Part shown: positions 32,586 to 41,687 of the stretch, piece after piece
Position numbering within the stretch: position 1 is the first letter of the stretch
Layout of the letters: every line of letters starts with the position of its first letter
Source: Leptolyngbya sp. FACHB-261
GTDB taxonomy: Bacteria; Cyanobacteriota; Cyanobacteriia; FACHB-261
NCBI RefSeq assembly: GCF_014696065.1
Contig: NZ_JACJPL010000026.1
Coordinates: 434,001 to 498,000, forward strand
Direction: 5' to 3'
DNA length: 64,000 nt
The notes under the pieces: model-generated
The model's database searches: none
What the model saw: the letters and a program-made list of their open reading frames with translations, nothing else
Told to the model about the DNA's origin: nothing
Program-made: the position numbers and the translations under genes

Positions 32586-33014
32586 GTGAAGTACTTTTTT
32601 TTAGCCCAAGGCTGGCACGTGGGTCGGATTTGGGCAGCAGGCGGTCTCTGGAGCGAAACCGCCTGGCGACGCAAGCCCCGGATTGAACTGATGGGGCTTT
32701 ACCCCGTTGACCAAGGCGAAAGCATGTGGCTTTACCGGGTTGAAGACGCTGTCCTCATGGTTGAAGTCACGCCAGAGTCAGGGCATCCCGATGCCAATAT
32801 TGGTCAGGTCGTGCTCAAACGTCTGATTACAGCTGATCAAGCCCTGGAGCGAATCACTGCCCTGTCGCCGACAGAGGCAAGCTCAGCCGCTCGCCCTGAG
32901 GCAGCCAATTCTGGAATAGCTAATCCTGGGGCAGTCAATCCTGGGGCAGCCAATACCGATGGCAATGAAACCACCGAGGCGAAGCCGCCACTCAACAACT
33001 CAATCATGAGGTGA
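32586..33014 (+). CDS. Conserved hypothetical protein
   Basis: About 142 residues. The conserved-looking part is the first 95 residues: VKYFFLAQGWHVGRIWAAGG, RRKPRIELMGLYPVDQGE, WLYRVEDAVLMVEVTP and IGQVVLKRLITADQALERI, a small alpha/beta domain. The last 45 residues are low complexity with short repeats (SGIANPG, NPGAVNPG, AANTDG). I start it at the GTG at 32586 because the conserved strand begins there; a GTG at 32559 is possible and neither has a good ribosome site. Function unknown. It precedes ftsH on the same strand by 51 bases and may share its transcript. Confidence 0.6.
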   Translation: MKYFFLAQGWHVGRIWAAGGLWSETAWRRKPRIELMGLYPVDQGESMWLYRVEDAVLMVEVTPESGHPDANIGQVVLKRLITADQALERITALSPTEASSAARPEAANSGIANPGAVNPGAANTDGNETTEAKPPLNNSIMR

Positions 33015-33065
33015 TCTCCTCAGAGCGAGCTCCTAAAGCAAGCCTCCTGGGCACGCACGCAATCA

Positions 33066-35033
33066 ATGCCCAGCCAGAGCAGGTTTGCTACCCTAAAGGG
33101 ACTGCTTGCCCTAAGAATCGGTCTCATGAAGTCGTCCCGTAAAGTTGGCTTTCTCTGGCAACTCCAGACCTCTCTGCTTAGCCTGATGATTGCGCAGGGA
33201 ACCCTGCTAGGTCTTCCAGCCAGCGCCCAATTGCGTACCGATTCAAACTCGGCCACCCCGAATGGGTCCTCGCTCAGCTACAGCCAGTTTCTCAGATATA
33301 TCGACGAGGGCCGTGTGCTCAAGGTTGACCTTTACGAGAGCACGCAAACGGCTGAAGTGGAATTAGAGAGCGAAGACGGCAAGGGCGGCCCTCGCACCGT
33401 GCGGTTAAATCTGCCGGTCAACGACCCGGATTTGATTCGCAAGCTGAGATCGAGCGAGGTGGATCTAGCCGTTTGGCCCAATCCTCCTGGTCGGCTCGCT
33501 TGGGGGCTCCTTGGTAACTTATTGCTGGTCGGATTACTTCTGGGCAGCCTGGTACTGCTGTTCCGACGCTCTGGCAGCATGGGCGGCCCTGGACAAGCCA
33601 TGAACTTTGGCAAGTCCCGCGCTCGCTTCGCTATGGAGGCCAAGACCGGCGTCCTCTTCGATGATGTCGCTGGCATTGAAGAAGCCAAAGAAGAACTCCA
33701 AGAAGTCGTCACCTTCCTCAAGAAGCCCGAGCGCTTCACCGCAGTGGGTGCCAAGATTCCCAAAGGCGTGCTACTAATCGGCCCTCCTGGGACGGGCAAA
33801 ACTCTGTTGGCTAAAGCAATTGCTGGCGAAGCTGGTGTGCCCTTCTTCAGCATCTCGGGCTCTGAGTTCGTCGAGATGTTTGTCGGGGTCGGTGCTTCTC
33901 GGGTGAGAGACCTATTCAAGAAAGCTAAGGAGAATGCGCCCTGCATCATCTTCATCGATGAGATCGATGCGGTGGGACGGCAGCGAGGAGCGGGGATTGG
34001 CGGTGGCAACGACGAGCGAGAGCAGACGCTCAACCAGTTGCTGACGGAGATGGATGGGTTTGAGGGGAACACAGGGATTATCATCATCGCGGCGACCAAC
34101 CGGCCCGATGTGTTGGACTCTGCCTTGCTGCGCCCCGGTCGTTTTGACCGGCAGGTGATGGTGGACCTGCCCACCTACAAGGGCCGTTTAGGCATCCTGC
34201 AAGTCCACGCCCGCGATAAGAAGCTAGCTGATGATGTTTCGCTGGAGGTACTAGCCCGTCGCACTCCCGGTTTCTCGGGTGCGGGGCTAGCCAACTTGCT
34301 CAACGAGGCTGCCATCCTGACCGCTCGCCGGCGCAAAGACATGATCACGATGCTGGAGGTGGATGACGCTATTGACCGCGTCACCATTGGCCTCACCCTC
34401 AATCCCTTACTAGATTCCAAAGGCAAGCGCATTCTGGCCTATCACGAAATCGGTCATGCTCTCTTGGGCACCCTCCTACCTCACACCGATCCCTTAAGCA
34501 AGGTAACGGTGATTCCTCGATCGGGTGGTGTAGGCGGTTTTGCCCAGTTTGAACCAGCTGAAGAGATGGGTCTAGAGAGCCGAGCCAAAATTCTCGATGA
34601 GATCACCATGACCCTGGGAGGCAGAACCGCCGAGGAGCTGATCTTTGGTGATGCGGAAGTTACCACCGGTGCTTCCAATGATCTGCAACATATCACCAGC
34701 CTCGCGCGGCAGATGGTGACCCGGTTTGGAATGTCAGATTTGGGTCCTGTTGCGCTTGAAAGCCAGCAGAGCGAGGTCTTCTTGGGCCGCGATTGGATGT
34801 CTCGCTCAGAATACTCTGAGTCGATTGCGTCTCGAATTGACCAGCAAGTCAGGCAGATTGTCACCCACTGTCATAGCGAGGCTCGGCGCATCTTGAGCGC
34901 TCACCGAGTGCTGATTGACCGGCTAGTGGACTTGTTGATCGATCAAGAAACTATTGATGGCGAGGAGTTCCGCCAAATCGTTGCGGAGTATACCCCTGTT
35001 CCTGAAAAAGCTTTAAGCGTGCCCCACTTCTAG
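33066..35033 (+). CDS. ftsH: FtsH-type membrane AAA+ metalloprotease
   Basis: 655 residues. A leader ending LGLPASAQ is followed by a short extracytoplasmic part and a membrane segment near 150-168 ([19 protein letters not shown]). The AAA+ domain has [13 protein letters not shown] (Walker A), [17 protein letters not shown] (Walker B) and the second region of homology [20 protein letters not shown]. The zinc site is HEIGH (His460-His464), with [16 protein letters not shown] supplying the third ligand region. In cyanobacteria FtsH complexes degrade damaged PSII D1 and regulators. The start may instead be the ATG at 33126, which would make the leader a more regular signal peptide. HEIGH replaces the commoner HEAGH but keeps HExxH. 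Confidence 0.93.
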   Translation: MPSQSRFATLKGLLALRIGLMKSSRKVGFLWQLQTSLLSLMIAQGTLLGLPASAQLRTDSNSATPNGSSLSYSQFLRYIDEGRVLKVDLYESTQTAEVELESEDGKGGPRTVRLNLPVNDPDLIRKLRSSEVDLAVWPNPPGRLAWGLLGNLLLVGLLLGSLVLLFRRSGSMGGPGQAMNFGKSRARFAMEAKTGVLFDDVAGIEEAKEELQEVVTFLKKPERFTAVGAKIPKGVLLIGPPGTGKTLLAKAIAGEAGVPFFSISGSEFVEMFVGVGASRVRDLFKKAKENAPCIIFIDEIDAVGRQRGAGIGGGNDEREQTLNQLLTEMDGFEGNTGIIIIAATNRPDVLDSALLRPGRFDRQVMVDLPTYKGRLGILQVHARDKKLADDVSLEVLARRTPGFSGAGLANLLNEAAILTARRRKDMITMLEVDDAIDRVTIGLTLNPLLDSKGKRILAYHEIGHALLGTLLPHTDPLSKVTVIPRSGGVGGFAQFEPAEEMGLESRAKILDEITMTLGGRTAEELIFGDAEVTTGASNDLQHITSLARQMVTRFGMSDLGPVALESQQSEVFLGRDWMSRSEYSESIASRIDQQVRQIVTHCHSEARRILSAHRVLIDRLVDLLIDQETIDGEEFRQIVAEYTPVPEKALSVPHF

Positions 35034-35086
35034 AGCAACGCTAAGGGTTGAAACTGATAGTGCTCAGCAGCGAATAGGCAAGCTTA

Positions 35087-35109
35087 GGAGGGTCAGTCCC
35101 TGTCCCTCC
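35087..35109. terminator. Hairpin between convergent genes
   Basis: GGAGGG (35087-35092) pairs with CCCTCC (35104-35109) across an 11-base loop in the 85-base gap between the ends of ftsH and the DUF760 gene. The stem is short and no T-run follows on either strand, so bidirectional termination is only a suggestion. Confidence 0.3.
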
Positions 35110-35118
35110 CAGCCAGTT

Positions 35119-35466
35119 TTATTCAGGCTTGTCTAAGCCAGACAGGCCCGCGAGCTGGTGATCAAGCTGCATGCGCTGTTCCATTTGGCGCAGAAAGTAA
35201 CCGGTCATCATGGCTGAGGCCAACATGCCAGCTAAATTTTCCCGATCAGTCGTGACTTGAACGTTAAAGGCTTCAGACGGCAGCATCCCCACCAGCCCTT
35301 GAATATTCTGGGAGATAATCTGCCGAACCTCGGGGCTCACCGAGCGGGCAACGTTTGCTAGAACCTCCGGGGACTGGTGCTGCAGGTACTTCAGCAATGG
35401 GTTACCAGCAGCTACATCTGCCGAATCCACGCTGAAAAAGCTGGCATCATTCGGGTTAAAGGCCAT
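35119..35466 (-). CDS. DUF760 domain protein
   Basis: 115 residues, cyanobacterial/plastid DUF760 family. NPLLKYLQHQSPEVLANVARSVSPEVRQIISQNIQGLVGMLP is the family core, followed by NVQVTTDRENLAGMLASAMMTGYFLRQMEQRMQLDHQL. It is predicted mostly helical and soluble. Plastid members have been discussed as substrates or adaptors in proteolysis and stress signalling; the bacterial role is unknown. ATG start. It is convergent with ftsH. Confidence 0.85.
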   Translation of the reverse strand: MAFNPNDASFFSVDSADVAAGNPLLKYLQHQSPEVLANVARSVSPEVRQIISQNIQGLVGMLPSEAFNVQVTTDRENLAGMLASAMMTGYFLRQMEQRMQLDHQLAGLSGLDKPE

Positions 35467-35655
35467 GGGTACTCTGAATAAAGCTTCAGGACTGTTTCTT
35501 TATTGTGGCACTGTGTTCAAATATGACTAGCTCCCAGGAGAGCCAAATAACCGAACCGGATGGGGACGGCGTTCTCACCTCGGGGAAGGTCTTGGGTGGG
35601 ACAGTTGCCGAGTGCAGTAGGATTTCTAGCCCACATCCCAATAGGCAGAGTTGAG

Positions 35656-36444
35656 ATGACGGCAGATATTTTGTGCCAAAGCGAAACTATTGGCGACATC
35701 CCGGTTTTACAGGTTGCGGCAGCCGAGCAGTTTTACCAAGCCCTGCCTACGGTCTTCATCCAGCATGATCTTCTGGGCAGCAAGGACTGGGAACTGCGCT
35801 ATGGTTACCCACTCGCGCAGGCCGGTTTTCGTGCTGTCCTGATCGACGCGCCCGGTCACGGTGAGCGGCGCCTCCCTGCCGTTTCATTCGACCAAATGAT
35901 GCTCCATGCCTTTTGGGAAATGGTGCAGCAAACCGTTACTGATCTAGATACGGTGCGCTTTGAACTGCTACAGCGAGGATTGCTGCAAGCTGACCGTCTA
36001 GGTATTTTGGGCATTTCCCTGGGTGGGATGATCGGCTTTGGTGCTTTAGCTCAGCTTCCTTGGGTCCGGACCCTGGTTTCGCTGATGGGTACACCGGACT
36101 GGATCGGATTCATTGAGTGGACGCGGCAACAATGGGCGTTGCAAGGCGAAGATTTCCCTCTGTCTGAGGCCCAAGTTCAGGAGCAGATTCAGAGCTTGCA
36201 CGCTACCAACCCAATCGATCAATTTGCGCAGTTTGCGGGTAAGCCAATTCTGATGTGGCACGGGCTAGCTGACGGGGTGGTGCCAATTGAAGGCAATCGC
36301 AATTTGTGGCGCAAACTGCAACCTGCTTATACAGAGCAACCAGATGCGCTCCAGTTAGTCGAGATGCCGGGGCAAGGACACAGTACGACTAGTGCTTGTC
36401 TGGATCTGAGCTTAAGTTGGTTTGGCCGTTACCTGTTAGGTTAG
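35656..36444 (+). CDS. Alpha/beta hydrolase (YjfP/dienelactone hydrolase-like)
   Basis: About 262 residues. The nucleophile elbow is LGISLGGMIGFG, the acid is in MWHGLADGVVPIEGN and the catalytic His is in EMPGQGHST. VFIQHDLLGSKDWELRYGYPLAQAGFRAVLIDAPGHGERR is the oxyanion-loop region found in YjfP-type esterases. The start is put at the ATG at 35656, preceded by AGAG; the open frame extends 32 codons further, but those residues do not look like part of the fold. Soluble, cytoplasmic esterase of unknown substrate. Confidence 0.85.
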   Translation: MTADILCQSETIGDIPVLQVAAAEQFYQALPTVFIQHDLLGSKDWELRYGYPLAQAGFRAVLIDAPGHGERRLPAVSFDQMMLHAFWEMVQQTVTDLDTVRFELLQRGLLQADRLGILGISLGGMIGFGALAQLPWVRTLVSLMGTPDWIGFIEWTRQQWALQGEDFPLSEAQVQEQIQSLHATNPIDQFAQFAGKPILMWHGLADGVVPIEGNRNLWRKLQPAYTEQPDALQLVEMPGQGHSTTSACLDLSLSWFGRYLLG

Positions 36445-36478
36445 GCAACCCATTTCATTGGTCCTTCCATTCCATCCA

Positions 36479-39400
36479 TCAGATGCCAGCCTCACTGGTA
36501 TGCAGAACGCCCCGGAGCGCTCTCAGCAATTCTTGGGTGGAATAGGGTTTCGCCAGAAAAGCAGCAATGCCCATTGCCGAAGCTTCCGTAACCTTCTCAT
36601 TGGCGGCTAGACCACTAGTTGCCAAGATTTTGACCTTGGGATTGAGCTTCTGTAAGGTGCGAGCCGTCGTGGTGCCATCCATGACTGGCATCATCATGTC
36701 GAGCAGCACGGCGCCGATCTCAGCTTGATGCTGAACATACAGTGCAACTGCTTCGATCCCATCTTGGGCCAGTAAAACCCGGTAGTTGTACAGCTCTAAA
36801 AAGGCCTGAGTAATCTCGCGGACGGGCGCTTCATCATCGACCACGAGAATCAGCTCACCATTGCCCGGCGGTAGTTCAACTTCCTCAACGGGTTGGGCTA
36901 CAGCTTGCTCAATCGCTGGCAAATACACCTGAAACTGGGTGCCTCTGCCCACCTTGCTGTCAACTTCGACAAAGCCACCATGACTTCTGATGATGCCCAT
37001 CACGGTCGATAGACCTAGCCCTGTACCCTTGCCGACTTCTTTGGTTGTGAAAAAGGGCTCGAAGATGCGATCTACAACCTCTGGTCGCATGCCAGTGCCC
37101 GTATCGCTGACTGTAAGTACCACGTAGGGTCCAACTTGGGCCCCAAGGTGCCTTCTAAGATCCTGGCGAGTGAGCAGCAGGTTAGCAGCGGTCATACTCA
37201 AGGTGCCACCATTAGGCATGGCATCACGAGCATTGACACAGAGGTTCATTAGCACCTGATGCAACTGAGTCGCGTCGCCAGAGAGCATCCAGAGATCAGG
37301 AGCGAGTTGACTCTTGATCGTGATCGACCTAGGAAACGTCTCACGGGCAACGGTCTCAATTTCTGAAATCAGGTGTTTGATCTGCAAAAACGTGCGCTCA
37401 CCATCAGCTCCCCGCGCAAATGACAGAACTTGCTTGACCAGGTTAGCGCCCCGTTTGCCGTTGTTTTCTAGAGTTGTTAGCAGCTGCTGAGCCCGTTCAT
37501 TGGTTACACTGCGCTTGAGCAGCTGAACGGAGAGCAAAATCGGCGTCAGGATATTGTTGAGATCATGTGCAATACCACCTGCCAGAGTGCCCAAGCTTTC
37601 CATGCGCTGGGCCCGCAAGAATTGTGCTTCTAACTGCTTTTTCTCGGTGATATCTGTACTGACTACCAGCGCTGACTTGGGTTTGCCATCGCTATCCCGG
37701 ACCAAGGTCCAACGGCTGGAGACGATGATTTCTCGACCTGTTTTTGTGACTTGATGGAGTTCACCCTGCCACTCGCCTGTTTCCAGTAGAGTGCGCTGAA
37801 TTTGGGTCAGCAGTGTCTTTTCTTCGTGGAGCAACTGATCGACCGGCTGACCCAGCACTTCCTCGATCTGCCAGCCATACAGCCGCTCGGCCCCCTTGCT
37901 CCAAAACAACAGGTGTTGCTCAAGATCGCAAACCGTAATGGCATCAGTCGTGATATCTAAGAGGGCTGCTTGTTCGCGGATTTTCTGCTCTGCCCGTTTG
38001 CGCTCGGTAATGTCGGTTTGGATGCCGACGAAATAGAGGCAGTGGCCTGCTTCAGAGAATACCGGCGAGATTCTCAACTCACTCCAGAACGATTCCCCAT
38101 CTTTGCGGTAGTTCAGCAAGACAGCTCTGATTTCCCGTTGCTCGGCGATAGCCCGACCGATTTGAGCCACGACCTCTGGGTCAGTGTCTGTGCCTTGCAA
38201 GAAACGACAATTGCGGCCCAGAATTTCCTCTGGCTCGTACCCTGTGGTGCGTAGAAAGGCGGAGTTAGCGTAAATAACCGGGTTGTCTGGCTGGTTAGGG
38301 TCGGTAATCAAAACACCATCTGACACTGAGGCTAGGGCTTGAGCCAGCTTCAAGTTCTCAGTCGCCGCCTGCCGCAGAGCTCGTTCGTGCCGTTGCCGCT
38401 CTGCTAACTCTGCTAAGCGCTCGGCTTGGCTCTGACGCTCGTAGCGGATCTGCTCTTGGTAGTCGCGGAAGAAGTTAGCCAGCGCAGGTTCTTCTAGTAA
38501 CAAAGCAGGAAGGTTCTTCTGGACGCGCTGGTCCGCTTCGTAGGCTACCTCTGGATGGGCTTCCATCCACACATGGCAGGTTTTGACGTAGGCGATGAAT
38601 GTGACTAGGTGCTGATACTGAACAGGTCCTAGTAAGCGGCGCAACTCCTGACGGCAGAACTCGCTATGCTCTCGCTCCAGCGCCATGAAAATGGCACAAG
38701 CGAGTAGGCTGGATTCGAGGCTGGAGTGAGCTGCTGGCCAGTGGGTTAGGAGACTGGCGTGGGTTGCTAGGTGTTGAAGATGCTGGTTGACATCGTCCAC
38801 TGAGGGTGAAGGAGCTTGCAACAGCGCCAACACTTCCCGAGCCTGAAGACCCAGAGGACGGAGGGTGCAACTGTGGCACACCATGCAATAGGGGACTGCG
38901 CAATAGCGTGAGAGATACGTAGATAGCTTCTCCTTGAACAGGGCAGGCAGGGGATTGTTGACGTAGGCCGCCAGCGTTTGCTGCCACAAATTTTCTAAAA
39001 CCTCTGGCGTCTCTTCCGCTGGGCCAAAGAAAGGCGGCACAAAACCAAATTTGGCCTGGATTTCTGCTCTAATCTGCTCGCTGGTTCGAGATGAAGCAGG
39101 CTTCCCAGATTTCAAGGCATTAGGGGTCAAGGCATCTCTCAAAGCATCGTTTTTGGCATTGACCCAGCGCTGTTTACAGGTTGGTTTCAAGGGGGCAGGG
39201 GGCAGAGTAATGACGCTTTGCCGCAGTTTCTCTGTAATGCTGCTTAGGGCCATCAAGCTACGCCTGAGTTTGAGCTGGCTGACCACCTGGCGACCGAGTG
39301 CTCGTAGAGCTTCTATCTGGTTAGCGCTTAGACTATGGGGCTCTGGACTGGCAACGCACAATACAGCCAGTGGCACCTCTCCCGCAGCGCTCTCCAGCTC

Positions 39401-39799
39401 TGGAGCCTGAACCGTTGGGGTATGCAGCAGCGGTATGAGTACACAAAAGCGCAATTCGGAGAATGGGCTAACCAGTGAGCTGACGCTCGTTTTGCCAAAC
39501 TGCTTGTCTAGCGTTGTATTGGTCACGAACGTAATGTCAGCTGAGCCCTGGCACAGAAGCCGCAAGTCAAGCGCTTGACTTGCCTCCTGAATAGCATCCG
39601 TCATGCCAAAGCCAAGGTTGGCTGGAACCTCGTAGCATTCGCTATCAGCAAGCTGAAGCAAAGCCATGGGCGAGTTACAAGCCTGAGCAGCTAATTGGAC
39701 AAGGTCACGTAATGCTGTCTCAAGGTTTGTTCCAAGGTCTTGAGTTTGGCAAAGCGCTTCAAGTTTTGCCAACTCGCTAATGTGCAGTCCAGCCACCAT
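36479..39799 (-). CDS. Hybrid sensor histidine kinase with GAF, AhpD-like, LOV and PAS domains
   Basis: 1106 residues, soluble. From the N-terminus: a GAF-like domain (about 15-185); an AhpD/carboxymuconolactone-decarboxylase-like domain (about 245-430) with YCMVCHSC, i.e. Cys305, Cys308 and Cys311; a helical linker; a LOV-type PAS domain (about 487-605) with GRNCRFLQG, where Cys531 is the flavin-adduct cysteine, plus NYRKDGESFW and FVGIQTDIT; a second PAS (about 610-725); HisKA with GGIAHDLNN (His745); HATPase_c with NGGTLSM and GTGLGLSTV; and a C-terminal receiver with LLDMMMPVMDG (Asp1034). It is therefore likely a blue-light and possibly redox sensor. AGGG precedes the ATG. No response-regulator gene is adjacent. 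Confidence 0.92.
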   Translation of the reverse strand: MVAGLHISELAKLEALCQTQDLGTNLETALRDLVQLAAQACNSPMALLQLADSECYEVPANLGFGMTDAIQEASQALDLRLLCQGSADITFVTNTTLDKQFGKTSVSSLVSPFSELRFCVLIPLLHTPTVQAPELESAAGEVPLAVLCVASPEPHSLSANQIEALRALGRQVVSQLKLRRSLMALSSITEKLRQSVITLPPAPLKPTCKQRWVNAKNDALRDALTPNALKSGKPASSRTSEQIRAEIQAKFGFVPPFFGPAEETPEVLENLWQQTLAAYVNNPLPALFKEKLSTYLSRYCAVPYCMVCHSCTLRPLGLQAREVLALLQAPSPSVDDVNQHLQHLATHASLLTHWPAAHSSLESSLLACAIFMALEREHSEFCRQELRRLLGPVQYQHLVTFIAYVKTCHVWMEAHPEVAYEADQRVQKNLPALLLEEPALANFFRDYQEQIRYERQSQAERLAELAERQRHERALRQAATENLKLAQALASVSDGVLITDPNQPDNPVIYANSAFLRTTGYEPEEILGRNCRFLQGTDTDPEVVAQIGRAIAEQREIRAVLLNYRKDGESFWSELRISPVFSEAGHCLYFVGIQTDITERKRAEQKIREQAALLDITTDAITVCDLEQHLLFWSKGAERLYGWQIEEVLGQPVDQLLHEEKTLLTQIQRTLLETGEWQGELHQVTKTGREIIVSSRWTLVRDSDGKPKSALVVSTDITEKKQLEAQFLRAQRMESLGTLAGGIAHDLNNILTPILLSVQLLKRSVTNERAQQLLTTLENNGKRGANLVKQVLSFARGADGERTFLQIKHLISEIETVARETFPRSITIKSQLAPDLWMLSGDATQLHQVLMNLCVNARDAMPNGGTLSMTAANLLLTRQDLRRHLGAQVGPYVVLTVSDTGTGMRPEVVDRIFEPFFTTKEVGKGTGLGLSTVMGIIRSHGGFVEVDSKVGRGTQFQVYLPAIEQAVAQPVEEVELPPGNGELILVVDDEAPVREITQAFLELYNYRVLLAQDGIEAVALYVQHQAEIGAVLLDMMMPVMDGTTTARTLQKLNPKVKILATSGLAANEKVTEASAMGIAAFLAKPYSTQELLRALRGVLHTSEAGI

Positions 39800-40380
39800 T
39801 GTGCTTTCCCTAAATTTTGGGTGTGGGGCAATTCCCTAAGCGATAACTTGCTCTCCCCAGCCTCAGCCTTGCTTGTGAGGTCTGGAAATAGTTCGTCCTT
39901 GGTAGAAGCCAACTCTTAAACTTGCTTCCGGTTCTCTCCTGACTCCTGTCTCTATCCTAAGAGGGGTCTTGAAGATAACATCTGTGTCTTTGTAAAGATT
40001 ATCCTTCGTATAGATACATGTTTCGTTGTACTACCTAGTGTGAGCAATTACTTACGACCGGTAGAAATACTTGAAAACTATTAGAAAATATTAGTTGAAT
40101 CGTGGGAAGCAACAGCAAAACGGTTTGTGTTGCTTATCGCCCTTGACATTTTCAGGATTATTTCGATGGCGTTTGAAGATAGCACTTGAAGGTATGGCAT
40201 TTGAGAAAATAAGGTTTTAAAGTCAGTCTCAGATCTCACTTCGAACGCCATCAGGTTAAAGTTCAATGTCTCAGGCGTTGATAGACCTCATCCGGTGTAA
40301 AGAGACTGCCAAACAGTGGTGGAGGCCAAACCATTAGCGTTAAATTGTGCTGAGCAAGCTCTTAGAACGCAAATTTAGCC
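39800..40380. other. Intergenic region between the kinase and the xylanase
   Basis: This is 581 bases with no gene I can support. It lies between two divergent genes, so it should hold both promoters; the stretch 39960-40090 is AT-rich. It also contains a near-perfect 14-base inverted repeat around 40165-40252. A short minus-strand frame at 40081-40266 lies across that repeat and lacks a ribosome site. Confidence 0.4.
40165..40252. repeat. 14-base inverted repeat
   Basis: GATGGCGTTTGAAG (40165-40178) and CTTCGAACGCCATC (40239-40252) are complementary with one mismatch that is a G-U pair in RNA, spaced by 60 bases. It could be an operator pair, a large RNA hairpin or the ends of a small non-autonomous element; no flanking target duplication was evident. 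Confidence 0.4.
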
Positions 40381-41562
40381 TTGACTAAACACTTCGCAAA
40401 CAGCCGACGGCAGGTTTTATTGGGGTTACAGGCTCTAGCAGGGCTAACAACCTTGACAGCGCTGGGGCAATTTCGCTTGGGATGGGGCACCACGATGGCT
40501 CAAGCAACCAGGAACCTGCCCAAGACTAGGGAGACGTCCTTGGGCATCCGCGCCGACGCCAAAGGCTTGCTATACGGGGCTGCGGGACGTTACCGCCATC
40601 TGAGCAGCGATGCTGCGTATGCTGCTGCCTTTGTCCAGCAGTGCTCAATTCTAGTACCTGAGAATGAACTGAAATGGCAAGCCTTACGCCCTGCCCCTGA
40701 CCAGTTTGATTTCCAGCAGGCAGATTGGCTCGCTAACTTTGCTCGCGCTCACGATCTGAAATTTCGGGGGCACACATTGCTCTGGCATATTGGTATGCCT
40801 AAGTGGTTTAAGACCACGGTGAACCGTCAGAATGCTGAGCAATTTTTGCGCGAGCACATCACCACAGTGGTCAGCCGCTATGCGGGGACTATGCACTCCT
40901 GGGATGTGGTCAACGAAGCGATCAACCCGGGTGATGGACGAGCTGATGGCCTGCGCAATACAGCTTGGCTGAAATTTTTGGGACCAGACTATATTGACCT
41001 TGCCTTTCGCTTGGCGGCGGCAGCCGATCCGCAGGCCTTGCTGGTCTACAACGACTTTGGGCTTGATTACGATACAGCTGAAGAAGAAGCCAGGCGAGTC
41101 GCAACCCTCAAACTTCTAGAACGATTGAAATCTCAAGGGACGCCCATTCATGCCTTAGGCATTCAGGCGCACTTACTGTTTGGCGGAGATGCGACTAGTT
41201 TCAATGTCAGCAAACTGCGCAGTTTCTTAAAAGCCGTCGCCGATTTGGGCTTGAAGATTCTGATCACCGAACTGGACGTTAAAGACCAACAATTGCCCTC
41301 GGACATCTCGGAACGCGATGACTTGGTAGCTAAGGCTTACGAAGATTATTTAACTACTGTGTTGTCTGAACCAGCAGTGAGTGCTGTTCTTACCTGGGGG
41401 TTGAGCGACTGCTATACCTGGCTCACCAGTTATCGCCCCCGTCAAGACGGAGCTCCAGCTCGTCCCCTGCCTTTAGATGCCCAATTGCAGCGTAAACCCG
41501 CTTGGTACGCCATGGCCCAAGCCTTCGACCAGGCTCCTCAACGTCCCACACCGCGAATCTAA
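40381..41562 (+). CDS. GH10 endo-1,4-beta-xylanase, Tat-exported
   Basis: 393 residues. The N-terminus NSRRQVLLGLQALAGL followed by a hydrophobic region and TTMAQA is a twin-arginine signal, so a folded enzyme is exported. The GH10 barrel includes LKFRGHTLLWHIGMPKWF, the acid/base motif WDVVNEAI (Glu179) and the nucleophile motif ILITELDV (Glu297), then LTWGLSDCYTWL. Family members cut xylan or related beta-1,4 glycans. Start is a TTG with no clear ribosome site; a TAG lies just upstream in frame and the first ATG would remove the signal, so the TTG is accepted. No other xylan gene is near. A target in the cell's own glycan is possible. Confidence 0.9.
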   Translation: MTKHFANSRRQVLLGLQALAGLTTLTALGQFRLGWGTTMAQATRNLPKTRETSLGIRADAKGLLYGAAGRYRHLSSDAAYAAAFVQQCSILVPENELKWQALRPAPDQFDFQQADWLANFARAHDLKFRGHTLLWHIGMPKWFKTTVNRQNAEQFLREHITTVVSRYAGTMHSWDVVNEAINPGDGRADGLRNTAWLKFLGPDYIDLAFRLAAAADPQALLVYNDFGLDYDTAEEEARRVATLKLLERLKSQGTPIHALGIQAHLLFGGDATSFNVSKLRSFLKAVADLGLKILITELDVKDQQLPSDISERDDLVAKAYEDYLTTVLSEPAVSAVLTWGLSDCYTWLTSYRPRQDGAPARPLPLDAQLQRKPAWYAMAQAFDQAPQRPTPRI

Positions 41563-41687
41563 ATGACTTGGCCCAGAGACTCTGGCTTGAGCCATTTAGG
41601 AGCGTTTTCTGCTCCCACCGCCTCACGATTCGTTGGGATGTCAATCACACTGGATAGCACAACATTAGCGGTGATATCGGTACCCTT

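Noticed and set aside
33332-34174. 280-codon open frame antisense to ftsH
   Set aside because: It lies wholly within the AAA+ coding region on the opposite strand. Its Ser/Pro/Arg-rich composition is that of an antisense shadow in GC-rich codons, and it has no recognisable domain.
40081-40266. Small minus-strand frame in the kinase-xylanase gap
   Set aside because: 61 codons without a ribosome site, spanning the inverted repeat. It looks somewhat protein-like but there is not enough to call a gene.
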